From positions 20,263,641-20,327,640 of the forward strand of contig NW_023601433.1 of the NCBI RefSeq assembly GCF_014898055.3: 64,000 nucleotides of DNA, read 5' to 3'. Source of the DNA: Talpa occidentalis (lineage: Eukaryota; Chordata; Mammalia; Eulipotyphla; Talpidae). How positions within the stretch are numbered: position 1 is the first letter of the stretch; each line of letters begins with the position of its first letter. A program made the translations under genes and the position numbers. This document shows, piece after piece, positions 45,701 through 56,455 of the stretch. The notes under the pieces were generated by a model. It was not told the origin of the DNA and did no database searches. It saw only the letters and a program-made list of their open reading frames with translations.

Positions 45701-48700
45701 GGGGCTGAGGGTCACCGAACCCCCTCGCCCGTGCCCCCTAGCGGCGGCCTTGTGAACTGCACCTGTGCTCAGGCAGAGTCTGGTGGGCGGGGTCAGGCTC
45801 CGGTCGGGGGCGGAGACTGAGGATCATCAGCGCTGCCTGGCCCGGTGAGGACTCTTCCCCTTTGAGTGCTGCCGGGTTGCCCGGGCCTTTCCCCGCCAAC
45901 CTGTCTGCCTGCAGCTTTGGAGGAGGCCGCGGTCGCAGCCAGGCCGAGGTATACAGGGGGTACCCTCCCTGACGGTGACCCCGCCCCTCCGTCTATGGCG
46001 TCCTCGGCGCACTGTCAGCCCCTCGGGGTGTGAGTGCGGAGGAGGTTGCAGGTGTCCCCCGAGGGGCAGAGGGCCCCATGGCCAAAACGGGCTTGCGGTA
46101 CCTGCCCCTTGCAGGGGGCCTTGGACTCTGTACCGCCGTGGTTGGAGAGGTCCCCCTACCCTCTTGGGGCTGAGGGTCACCGAACCCCAACACCCCCTCG
46201 CCAGCGCCCCCTAGCGGCGGGTCTGTGAAGTGCACCTTTCCACAGGCAGAGTCCGGCGGGCGGGTCAGGCTCCCGCCCGGGGGCGGGCCTGAGGCTCATC
46301 AGCGCTGCCTGGCCAGGTGAGGACTCTTCCCCTTTGAGTGCTGCTGGGTTGCCAGGGGCGTTCCGCACCGAACTGTCTGCCTGCAGTTTTGGAGGGGGCC
46401 GCGGACGCACACAGTCCGAGGCTTGCAGGGCTTGCCCTCCCTGACGGCGACCCCTCCCCTCTGTCTAGGGCGTCTTCTGGCGCAAGGCCTGCCCTTGGGG
46501 TTGTGAGTGCCAGAGGAGGCTGCAGTTGTGCCCCGGGGGAAGGTTTACCGGTCCCCAAGTGGGAAGCTGGTCTACTTCACCCATGGGGAAACGTCCCCTT
46601 TCCCCATGGTGTGGGGTCACCCTGCCCCCTTGGGACTGAGGGTGCGCATTGCCCTCACCGGCCCCCCCCTCCCCCAGCGGCTCTATGAACTGCACCTGTG
46701 CTCAGGCAGAGTCCGGTGGGCGGGGTCAGGCTCCGGCCGGGGGCGGAATCTGGGGCTCAGCAGCGCTGCTGAGCCAGCTGAGGACGCTTCCCCTTTGAGT
46801 GGTGCTGGGTTGCTAAGGGCTTTGCCCGCCGGCCTGTATGCCTGCCGTTTTGGAGGACGACGCGGGCGCCTTCTGTCTGTGGCTTGCAAGGGGTGGCCCT
46901 CCCTGATTTTGACCCCGCCCCTTCGTCCAGGGCGTCTTGGGGCACATGTCCTGCCCTTGGGTTTCTGAGTCCGAGAGGAGGGTGCATGTGTGCCCCGGGA
47001 GGAGGATTTACCGTTCCCCCAAGGGGGAAGAGGGTCCTGTTTCCCCCGGGGGTGGAGGTTCCCCTACCCCCTACCCCCGTGGGGGCTGAGGGTCCCCGAA
47101 CCCCTCGCCCGCGCCCCTAGAGCGCCCTGTGAACTGCACCTGTGCTCAGGCAGAGTCCGGTGGCCGGGGTCAGGCTCCGGTCGGGGGCGGAGCCTGAGGA
47201 TCATCAGCGCTGCCTGGCCAGGTGAGGACTGTTCCCCTTTGAGTGCTGCTGGGTTGCCAGGGGCGTTCCGCACCGAACTGTCTGCCTGCAGTTTTGGAGG
47301 GGCCGCGACGCACACAGTCCGAGGCTTGCAGGGCTTGCCCTCCCTGACGGTGACCCCTCCCTTCCGTCTAGGGCGTCTTCGGGCGCAAGGCCTGCCCCTG
47401 GGGTTTTGAGTGCCAGAGGAGGCTGCAGTTGTGCCCCGGGGGAAGGTTTACCGGTCCCCAAGTAGGAAGCTGGTCTACTTCACCCATGGGAAACGTCCCT
47501 TTCCCCATGGTGTGGGGTCACCCTGCCCCCTTGGGACTGAGGGTGTCCATTTCCCTCACCGGCCCCCCCCTCCCCCCTGCGGCTCTATGAAGTGCACCTG
47601 TGCTCCTGCAGAGTCCGGTGGGCGGGGTCAGGCTCCGGCCGGGGGCGGAGCCTGGGGCTCAGCAGCGCTGCTGAGCCAGCTGAGGACGTATCCCTTTGAG
47701 TGGTGCTGGGTTGCTAAGGGCTTTCCCCGCCGGCCTGTATGCCTGCCGTTTTGGAGGACGCCGCTGGCGCCTTCTGTCTGTGGCTTGCAAGGGGTGGCCC
47801 TGCCTGACGGTGACCCCGCCCCTTCGTCTAGGGCGTCTTGGGGCACACGTCCTGCCCCTGGGTTTCTGAGTCCGAGAGGAGGGTGCAGGTGTGCCCCGGG
47901 AGGAAGATTTACCGTTCCCCCAAGGGGGAGGAGGGTCCCGTTTCCCTGGGGTGGAGGTTCCCCTACCCCCTACCCCCGTGGGGCTGAGGGTCCCCGAACA
48001 CCCTCGCCCGCGCCCCCCCCCTAGCGGCGGCCCTGTGAACTGCACCTGTGCTCAGGCAGAGTCCGGTGGGCGGGGTCAGGCTCCGGTCGGGGGCGGAGCC
48101 TGAGGATCATCCAGCGCTGCCTGCCAGGTGAGGACTCTTCCCCTTTGAGTGCTGCCGGGTTGCCCGGGCCTTTCCCCGCCGACCTGTCTACCTGCAGCTT
48201 TGGACGAGGCCGCTGTCGCAGCCAGGCCGAGGCATACAGGGGGTACCCTCCCTGACGGTGACCCCGCCCCTCCGTCTATGGCGTCCTCGGCGTACTGTCA
48301 GCCCCTCGAGGTGTGAGTGCGCAGGATGTTGCAGGTGTCCCCCGAGGGGCAGAGGGCCCCATGGCCAAAACGGGCTTGCGGTCCCTGCACCTTTCAGGGG
48401 GCCTTGGACTCTGTACCGCCGTGGTTGGAGAGGTCCCCCTAACCTCTTGGGGCTGAGGGTCCCCGAACCCCAACCCCCCTCGCCACGCCCCTAGACGGCG
48501 GGTCTGTGAAGTGCACCTTTGCACAGGCAGAGTCCGCGGGCGGGTCAGGCTCGGCCAGGGCGGGGCCTGAGGCTCATCAGCGCTAGCTGGCCAGGTGAGG
48601 ACTCTTCCCCTTTGAGTGCTGCCGGGTTGCCCGGGCCTTTCCCCGCCGACCTGTCTGCAGCAGCTTTGGAGGAGGCGGCGGTCGCAGCCAGGCCGAGGCA

Positions 48701-48761
48701 TACAGGGGGTACCCTCCCTGACGGTGACCCCGCCCCTCCGTCTATGGCGTCCTCGGCGCAC
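42701..48761 (-). repeat. GC-rich tandem satellite, inverted right arm
   Basis: Thirteen units in reverse orientation, marked by the CTGTGAAxTGCACC or CTATGAAxTGCACC box at about 43013, 43475, 43933, 44375, 44846, 45304, 45753, 46226, 46684, 47129, 47585, 48036 and 48506. Three unit types alternate: A (GTCTGTGAAGTG with TTTGCACAGGC), B (CTCTATGAA, CTCAGCAGCGCTGCTGAG, no CTCF-like box) and C (CCTGTGAACTG). From the fourth unit the order is C-A-B-C-A-B-C-B-C-A, a three-unit period of about 1380 bp (A to A, 44817 to 46197). The array ends at the second 100-N gap. Confidence 0.92.
42993..46217 (-). promoter_or_regulatory. CTCF-like motifs, reverse orientation, right arm
   Basis: Minus-strand matches at 44355-44368, 44824-44837 and 46204-46217 (CCGCTAGGGGGCGC, 13/14), at 45731-45744 (13/14) and at 42993-43006 (12/14). 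Type B units have a C-run in place of the box, and the boxes near 47110, 48010 and 48485 are disrupted. All surviving motifs point toward the 5S unit, opposite to those on the left. Confidence 0.6.
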
Positions 48762-48861
48762 NNNNNNNNNNNNNNNNNNNNNNNNNNNNNNNNNNNNNNN
48801 NNNNNNNNNNNNNNNNNNNNNNNNNNNNNNNNNNNNNNNNNNNNNNNNNNNNNNNNNNNNN
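48762..48861. other. Assembly gap (100 N)
   Basis: Exactly 100 N. Satellite lies on the left, and on the right is a GAA-rich tract leading into an L1, so the true junction is not sequenced. Confidence 0.98.
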
Positions 48862-49175
48862 CTAGAAGAACTAGAAGAACTAGAGGAACTAGAAGAACAA
48901 CAAGAAGTAGAAACAGAAGAATAAGATGAAAAAGCAGAAATAACAGAAGAATAATCCGAAAAAGCAGAAATAATAGAAGAAAAAGCTGAACAAGAAGGAG
49001 AAGCAGCAGCAGAAGTAGAAGTAATTGACAAAACAAAATGTGCAGAAGAAGCAGAAGAAGATGAAGAAGAAGAAGAAGAAGGACATGTAGAACTACAAGA
49101 CGAACAAGAAGAACCAGAAGAACAAGAAGAACAAGAAGAAGAAACAGAAGAATAAGCCGAAAAACAGAAATAACA
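48862..49175 (+). repeat. Polypurine GAA-rich tract
   Basis: Imperfect GAA/CAGAAG repeats such as GAACTAGAAGAACTAGAGG. The tract is open in more than one frame and would read as Glu-rich protein, but this follows from composition. It shares non-trivial words with 56155-56335 (GTAATTGA, ATGTAGAACTACAAGA, GAATAAGCCGAAAAA), so the two tracts have a common origin. Confidence 0.8.
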
Positions 49176-50353
49176 GGGCACTCTCCGATCAGCAGAGAGG
49201 AGGGAAACAACAAACCAAAACGACCAACAAGAACAAACTACGCAGCAAGCGGCACTGTGAGTGGAAAGGAACTATTGCAGCCACCACACCCCGTGAACGG
49301 GAGCTGTGGAGAACCCTGCAGGATCCGCCGCGGCGGTGAGCGAACGGCTCCGGGCACCATTAAAGAGAGACCCCGCCCAGGAGGAGACCAGCACCAGCAC
49401 ACAGCCCTGGGCTGCCCGGTAAGCTGGTGCGGAAAAGCGGCGCCCTGGAAAAGCAGGCGCGGATCGCGGTCAGGATTGCGCGGAAAAGCGGCGGGCTGGA
49501 AAACCAAGTGCGGATCGGAATCGGGATCACGCGCGGAAAAGCAGTGCAGTTGAAAAGCAAACGCGGATCCAGATCGCAGCTGCCCAGGTCCCTGCACCTG
49601 CGACCTAGGCAGGAACCAGGCGCCCAGGCACGGGAGCTGGATTCAAAAGGCGCCATTCCCGCGCCAATGAACTGGGCTACAGCCTGAGTCCTGGAACTGA
49701 GGGCTTTGGAACTGACACCCGGGACACGAAATTAGGGGCGTGGGTTCCCCACGACGGTGGGGCACAAGGCAGACACAGCACCCCAAAGCCGTTGAGGTGT
49801 ACCCTACCATTCCCACTCTATTCCCTGTCCCACGGGGTGGAAAATCAGCTCCCCAAGGGCTCCAGGAGAGATCTCTGGCTCCACCTAGCGACTTGAAGAC
49901 AGCAGAGGCGCCTAGAGGAACCAGTGGCCAGCTGGGGAGTTAGCCCACGCCGGGCCCCTTCCGACCAGTAGTCTGAGCCCACAGGGGGAGCGAGCACCCA
50001 CAGCCAGGGCAGACCAGGTGCGCAGAAGAGTGTGCCTGAGACCGGACGTGCAGGGAGTGTGTCCCACATCACCATCTTAGAACAGGGACATTTCTTCAGT
50101 AAAGACTACCTGCAGAAGGCTTCCTCAGGAGCCAGAGGTGAGCAGGGGAAGTTCGCCCACGCCAGACCCCATCTGGCCTGCAGTCCAAGCCCAGAGGGGG
50201 AGCAGGAACCCACCGCTGGGGCAGACCAGGCGCAAAGGGGAGTGTGTCCCCACATCGGCATTTTAGAACAGGGACCTTTCTCCAGTAAAGACTGCTTGAA
50301 ACTAACAGATGACTCCTGGAGGAACCAGAGGAGAGCAGAGAAGCTCACCCAAG

Positions 50354-51421
50354 ATGCGGGCCAGTCCCAACTACACAGTGTCCCAACGCATACGGCAAAT
50401 GAGAAAACAGACAGTAGGGAGGAGAAGAACCACACGCAACCTAGCAACTCCCCAGGGAAAAAGCACACCACAAAAAGAAAAGCAGCCCCCAGATTGCAAC
50501 GACAGTAACTTGGAAGAACTTCTGAGCCTTCCAGAAAGAGAATTTAAAATTGCCGTGTTTAAAAAACTGACAGAAGTCATAAAGGAAAACAATGATACGG
50601 GAAAAATAATCAACGATCAGAAGAACGCAATTGAGTCCCTAGAGAGGGAAAACAATGGTCAGAAGAATGAAATTGAGTCCCTAAAGAGGGAAGTAAAAGA
50701 AATGCAGGAGATCAAAGAATTAATGGAAGAACTAAAGAATTCTGGGAAAAGCAATGAAAGCAGAATAGATGAAATCGAAGAACGAATAAGTACTCTTGAA
50801 GACACAGAAATAAAAAGAACCAAAACAGAAAAGGAAAGAGAAGTACGAAGGAAAAAGAACGAAGAAAGACTTCGGGAACTATCTGACTCCATGAGGAAAG
50901 GAAATATAAGAGTTATAGGAATACCACAAGGAGAGGAGAGAGATGTAGAAACAGAGAAAATATTCAAAGAGATAATTGAAGAGAACTTCCCAAATGTGAA
51001 GAAGGAGCTGAAAATTGATATACAAGAAGCAAGAAGAACACCAAACTTCCACGACGAAAGGAAAAATACAGCAAGACACATAATAGTAAAGCTCCCAAGA
51101 ATCCAGGACAAGGAAAAAATAATGAAGCTGGCAAGAGGGAAGAAACAGATAACATTCAAAGGAAAGCCAATCAGGCTGACATCAGACTTCTCCGAAGAAA
51201 CACTACGGGCAAGGAGAGAGTGGAGGGACATAGTCAATAGACTCCAAGAAAACAGATGCCAACCAAGAATTCTCTATCCTGCAAAGCTCTCCTTCCTCTT
51301 TGAAGAAAGAATATGGACCTTCCCAGACAAACAGAAACTCCGGAATTTCATTGCAACTAAACCCCCACTCCAAAAAATACTACAAGGAGTCCTAAAGCCA
51401 GAACCTCAGAGGGACGAATAA
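50354..51421 (+). CDS. LINE-1 ORF1p (intact frame, 355 aa)
   Basis: ORF1p is the L1 RNA-binding chaperone. It forms trimers through a coiled coil and coats L1 RNA in the cytoplasmic ribonucleoprotein. Here a basic N-terminal region (about 1-45) is followed by heptad-like sequence rich in Glu, Lys and Leu (about 50-175). The RRM begins near Asn-Ile-Arg-Val-Ile-Gly-Ile-Pro (about 185-192), and the C-terminal domain contains the Ala-Arg-His-Ile-Ile-Val-Lys and Arg-Ala-Arg-Arg-Glu-Trp blocks. I take Met at 50354 as the start; an upstream in-frame Met at 50309 lies in UTR monomer sequence. The length is normal for mammalian ORF1p. The frame is uninterrupted even though ORF2 is broken, and the two minus-strand L1s have broken ORF1. 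Confidence 0.88.
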   Translation: MRASPNYTVSQRIRQMRKQTVGRRRTTRNLATPQGKSTPQKEKQPPDCNDSNLEELLSLPEREFKIAVFKKLTEVIKENNDTGKIINDQKNAIESLERENNGQKNEIESLKREVKEMQEIKELMEELKNSGKSNESRIDEIEERISTLEDTEIKRTKTEKEREVRRKKNEERLRELSDSMRKGNIRVIGIPQGEERDVETEKIFKEIIEENFPNVKKELKIDIQEARRTPNFHDERKNTARHIIVKLPRIQDKEKIMKLARGKKQITFKGKPIRLTSDFSEETLRARREWRDIVNRLQENRCQPRILYPAKLSFLFEERIWTFPDKQKLRNFIATKPPLQKILQGVLKPEPQRDE

Positions 51422-51491
51422 CAATGAAAGAAGGCCAAAAAAAATGTTATTAAAAGAATAAATAAATAAAATCAAAGGAAAGACAAACACA

Positions 51492-54400
51492 ATGGCAAAT
51501 ACAGATGCTAACATATCAATATTAACTCTAAATGTAAATGGACTAAACTCTTCAATAAAAAGACACAGAGTTGCAGCCTGGATTAAGAAAAAAACCCAAC
51601 CTTTTGCTGTCTCCAGGAAACACATTTAGCTACAAAAGATAAAAATAGGCTCAAAGTTAAAGGATGGAAAACAATCCTACAAGCAAATGGACCAAAAAAG
51701 AAAGCAGAACAGCTATACTTATATCAGATAAAACAGATTTCAAACTCAAAAAGATAAAAAGAGACCCCAATGGTCACTACATTATGATCAAGGGGACAAT
51801 ACTTCAAGAAGAAATAACACTCATTAACATATATTCACCAAACGATGGAGCACCAAAATATATCAGACAACTGTTGTCCTCTCTGAAAACAGACATCAGA
51901 GAAAACACATACGTAGTGGGAGACTTCAACACACCACTATCAACAATGGATAGATCAACAAGAGAAAAAATAAGTAAAGAAACCAAAGCTCTAAATAAGG
52001 ACCTAGAGCATTTGGGCTTAACAGACATCTATAGAACACTAAACCCCAAAAAAAACGGAGTACACATTTTTCTCAAGCGCACACGGATCATTCTCCAGGA
52101 TCGATCTCATACTGGGGCACAAGACAAACATCAACAGATACACCAAGATTGAAATTATATCAACCATCTTTTCTGACCATGAAGGCATCAAACTAGAAAT
52201 AAACCATAAAAAGAAGGAAAGGAACTTTCCTACCTCATGGAGATTAAAAACCACACTACTGGAAGACCACTGGACTAATGAGGAGATCAAAGAAGAAATT
52301 AAAAAATTCTTTGAATTGAACGACAAGGAGGACACCAATATCCTAAATGTATGGGATGCAGCAAAAGCAGTAATAAGAGGAAAATATATAGCAATAGAAG
52401 CTCACATCAAAAAACAAGAAAGAACTCAAAGAAACAACCTAATCTCGAAGCTCAAAAATCTAGAAAAAGAACAACAAAAAAACCCCAAAACCAGTAGAAG
52501 AAAAGAAATAATAAAAACAAAAGCAGAAATAAATGAAATTGAAACTAAAAAAACAATCCAAAAGATCACTGAAACCAAGAGCTGGTTCTTTGAAAAAATC
52601 AATAAAATAGACAAACCCCTAGCCAGGCTCACAAAGGAAAAAAGGGAGAAAGCACAAATAAACAGGATCATCAATGAAAGAGGAGAAATCACAACGGACA
52701 AAGCAGAAATCAAAAGAATAATCAGTAACTACTGTGAACAGTTATATGGAAACAAGTTTAACAATCTAGAGGAGATGGACAAATTCCTACAACTCTACAA
52801 TCACCCAAAGATAGATAAAGAAGAAATAGAACACCTAAACAGACCAATTACAAGCAGCGAAATTGAAATGGTAATAAAAAACCACCCCAAAAACAAAAGC
52901 CCAGGACCTGATGGATTTACAAATGAATTCTACCAAACATTCAGAGAAGAATTAGTGCCTATACTTCACAAACTCTTCCAAAAAATTGAGAAGGAAGGGA
53001 CAATACCAAACACGTTCTATGAAGCCAAATTTACACTAATAACAAAACCGAACAAGGACAACACAAAAAAGGAAAACTACAGGCCAATCTCCCTAATGAA
53101 CACTGATGCAAAAATCCTCAATAAAATTTTAGCTATCAGAATCCAACAATGTATCCATAAGATAATTCACCACGACCAAGTAGGATTCATTCCAGGGACA
53201 CAAGGATGGTTTAACATCCGAAAATCAATCAACGTTATCCAACACATCAACAAAAAAGAAATATAAAAACCATATGATAATATCAATAGATGCTGAGAAA
53301 GCTTTCGACAAAGTGCAACACCCATTCATGATAAAAGCCCTTGATATTCTTGGGATACAAGGAACATACCTCAACATCATAAAGGCCATATATGACAAGC
53401 CAACAGGCAGTATCATTCTCAATGGTGAAAAGCTGAAAGCAATTCTATTAAGATCTGGAACAAGACAAGGATGTCCATTCTCACCACTGCTTTTCAATAT
53501 AATACTGGAAGTCCTAGCCAGAGCAATAAGACAAGAGAAAGTCATCCAAGGAATCCAAATAGGAAAAGAAGAAGTCAAACTATCACTATTTGCAGATGAT
53601 ATGATAATATACATAGAGAACCCCAAAAACTCCACAGAAAAACTAATTCAACTCATCAATCAGTTCAGTAAAGTGGCAGGATACAAAATCAACACGCAAA
53701 TGTCAGTAGCCTTCCTATACCCAAACAATAAATCTGAAGAAGAAGAAATAAAAAAAAAAATCCCTTTTTTTATTGAAAGAAAAAAATCAAATATTTGGGA
53801 ATAAATCTAACAAAAGAGGTAAAGGACCTATACAAAGAAAACTATAAAACACTGTTAAAAGAAATAGAAGAAGACACAAAGAAATGGAAAGACATCCCCT
53901 GCTCATGGATTGGAAGAATAAACATTATTAAAATGGCCATCCTCCCAAAAGCAATATACAGATTCAATGCTATTCCAATAAAAATTGCAATGTCATTCTT
54001 CAAAGAAATAGAACAATTATTGATGAAATTCATATGGAATCACAAAAAACCCTGAATAGCCATAGCTCTCCTGAAAAAAAAAAGAAGGGAATGGAGGCAT
54101 CACACTCCCAGACTTCAAACTCTACTACAAAGCCATAATCATCAAAACTGCATGGTATTGGAACAAGAACAGACATACAGACCAATGGAATCGAATAGAA
54201 AATCCAGAAATAAACCCACAGATTTATGGTCAACTAATCTTTGACAAAGGAGCAAAGACTATGCATTGGAGCAAAGAAAGTTTGGGTTGCTACATGCAAA
54301 AGAATGAAGCTTGACCACTACCTCACACCGTACACAAAAATCAACTCAAAATGGATTAAAGAACTAGACATAAGACCTGAAACCATAAAATACATAGAAG

Positions 54401-55054
54401 GAAATATAGGCGAAACACTACGGGATTTGCACATCAAAGACATCTTTACAGACACATCACCCAAAGCAGTGATAGTGAAGGCAAAGATAAACAGCTGGGA
54501 CTACATCAAATTAAAGAGCTTCTGCACAGCAAAAGAGACAATAACAAAAACAAAGAGAAACCCCACCAACTGGGAGAACATTTTTGCACACAACACTAAT
54601 GATAAAGGACTGATCACAAAAATCTGCAAAGAGCTGATGAGACTCAACAACAACAAAGAAAATAATCCAGTCAAAAAATGGGCAGAAGAGCTAAAAAGAA
54701 ACTTCTCTGAAGAGGAAATGCAAATGGCCAACAGGCATATGAAAAAATGTTCAACATCACTTGTCATCAGGGAAATGCAAATCAAAACTACCATGAGATA
54801 CCATCTTACACCAGTGAGAATGGCACATATTAAAAAAACTAGCAACAACAAATGTTGGCGAGGATGTGGAGAAAAAGGAACTCTTCTGCACTGTTGGTGG
54901 GAGTGCAAACTGGTCCAACCACTGTGGAGAGCTGTGTGGAGATTTCTGGACCTACTAAACATAGAGCTTCCATATGATCCAGCAATTCCACTCCTAGGTA
55001 TTTACCCAAAGGACACAGAAACATCAATTCCAAAGAACACCTGCACCCCTATGT
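51492..55054 (+). pseudogene. LINE-1 ORF2, frameshifted
   Basis: ORF2p supplies the endonuclease and reverse transcriptase for L1 mobilisation. The start at 51492 begins with the endonuclease Leu-Asn-Val-Asn-Gly block. The frame is lost near 51600 and again near 52070. The endonuclease Gly-Asp-Phe-Asn block is in the 51664-52152 piece. The RT fingers with Ser-Pro-Gly-Pro-Asp-Gly are in 52316-53266. A 1-base shift near 53266 moves the RT active site Phe-Ala-Asp-Asp into the 53274-53804 piece. Further breaks fall near 53800 and 54055. The C-terminal piece from 54241 has the Cys-rich knuckle (Cys-Trp-Arg-Gly-Cys ... His-Cys) and ends without its last segment. It cannot encode a working enzyme. 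Confidence 0.9.
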
Positions 55055-55516
55055 TTTTTTTTTTAAATAATAAATTTTATTTTTATATTCCCCCATACAA
55101 TTGCAAACGCCCCATTCTGACCCCAATCCCTCCCCTCCCGCCCCCCACCCCCCAAAAAGTGTCTCTGGTTCGTAGTTTTTTGTTGATATTGATTTTCACT
55201 TTCTTATAGTTATTCGTTTTCCTGGTCCCTTATTTAAGTTTTCTAGATTCCTGCTATGAGTGAGACCATCCGGTATTTTTCTTTTTCTTTTTGGCTTATT
55301 TCGCTGAGCATGATCCCTTCCAGCGCCATCCATGTTGCTGCAATTTGCATGTGTTTATCTTTTTTGAATGCTGAGTAATATTCCATGGTATATATGTACC
55401 ACATCTTCTTGATCCAGTCATCTATTTTTGGGCATTTGGGTTTTTTCCAAAGCTTAGCAATTGTAAACAGTGCTGCTATAAACAGCTGCTATAAACAGTG
55501 CTGCTCTTTGGAGTGA
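55055..55516 (-). mobile_element. Inverted L1 3' end joined tail-to-tail to the plus L1
   Basis: Starts on the plus strand with a T-run and AAATAATAAATTTTATTT (the L1 A-rich 3' end reversed) and continues through the L1 3' UTR to TTGTAAACAGTGCTGC near 55485. There a short local duplication (GCTGCTATAAACA) occurs, and L1 identity ends by about 55516. The 5' edge of this fragment is almost exactly the point in L1 where the plus element stops. It is either an in-place inversion of the terminal 450 bp or an independent insertion. Confidence 0.75.
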
Positions 55517-56154
55517 GGCATCAGGACAGGGGGAACCTAGGGAGTCAGGCCCCCTCAACAGGAACACATGAGAGGAACAGGCCCCAAGCCACTGGGGCAA
55601 CACCACGGAGGACACAGGCAGCAGCTCAGAGGCATGGAAGCCCCCCCTCCAAGCCCAGATAGCCCAAGCCCCCATCTCTTCCCAGCCCTGCTACACCACA
55701 GTCACAGCCCAGGGAAAAGCACCCCACACTATGGGCTTGGGTATGAGGCCTGGCCTCACCACAGCTCGGGGCTTAGGGGAGCCAGTTCTGCACCTGCATT
55801 TGTGCTTGAGAACACCATGTAGCCCCACATGGGCCACCGCAGACAGCACACCCTCTTAAGAGGGGTGGTGGTATGGGCTGCAGCTCAGGCTCCAGCAGGT
55901 TAGTACAACACAAGGCCCCTTTGCTCCATTCCAGGCAGGAGCCCATGGCTCACTTAGTATTGATGAGGGGCCCCACACATGGGGCACAGTGTAGGCACAA
56001 CCCACTGCACCCGCAACCAGGTCTTGGGGAGCCTGCAGGCAACATGGAGAGCTTTCCCCCAGTGCTGCTCCCAGACCAAAGCACTCACCCATAGCCCCCG
56101 TGGCCTCTCAGAGCCACGTGGACCACGCTTGCCACGGTGTTTGTTCCCCAAGAA
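55517..56154. other. Unassigned GC-rich segment
   Basis: About 640 bp of moderately GC-rich sequence with CACATGGGCCAC- and CCCCACACATGGGGCAC-like words. It has no match elsewhere in the window and no convincing open frame. It joins L1 3'-end sequence on one side and a polypurine tract on the other. It could be the 5' body of a composite retroelement on the minus strand. Confidence 0.35.
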
Positions 56155-56455
56155 TAAGCTGAAGAAGCAGAAGAAGCAGAAGAAGAAGTAATTGAAAAAG
56201 CAGAAAATGCAGAAGAAACAGAAGAAGATGAAGAAGAAGGAGATGTAGAACTACAAGAAGAAAAGAAGAACATCAAGAAGCAGAACAACAAGAAGAAACA
56301 GAAGAATAAGCCGAAAAAGCAGAAATAACAGAAGAGTAATGGAGGAGGAGGAGGAGGAGGAGGAGGAGGAGGGGGGGGGGTGGAGGAGGAGGAGGAGGAG
56401 GAGAGGAGGAGGAGGAGGAGAGGAGGAGGAGGAGGAGGAGGAGGAGGAGGAACCC
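56155..56455 (+). repeat. Polypurine tract: GAA-rich then (GGA)n
   Basis: 56155-56338 is GAA-rich and related to 48862-49175. From 56340 it becomes (GGA)n with a G9-10 run near 56371-56380. Almost pure purine over 300 bp makes triplex (H-DNA) or G-quadruplex formation possible. Confidence 0.85.

Larger units (their letters stand above)
49180..55054 (+). mobile_element. LINE-1, near full length but lacking its normal 3' end
   Basis: 5' UTR at about 49180-50350, open ORF1 at 50354-51421, broken ORF2 from 51492 to about 55054. The UTR ends in monomers of about 185-190 bp (TTAGAACAGGGAC near 50068 and 50263). It is related to the minus-strand UTRs at 10780-12195 (shared GGCACTCTCCGATC and the CACACCCCGTG region). 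The element stops at CACCCCTATG, where other copies continue TTTATAGCAGC. Instead an L1 3' end in the opposite direction follows. Its own poly(A) and target-site duplication cannot be identified. Confidence 0.9.

Noticed and set aside
48862..49175. Glu-rich protein reading of the GAA tract
   Set aside because: It is a simple-sequence repeat, open in several frames, and broken by the N gap.
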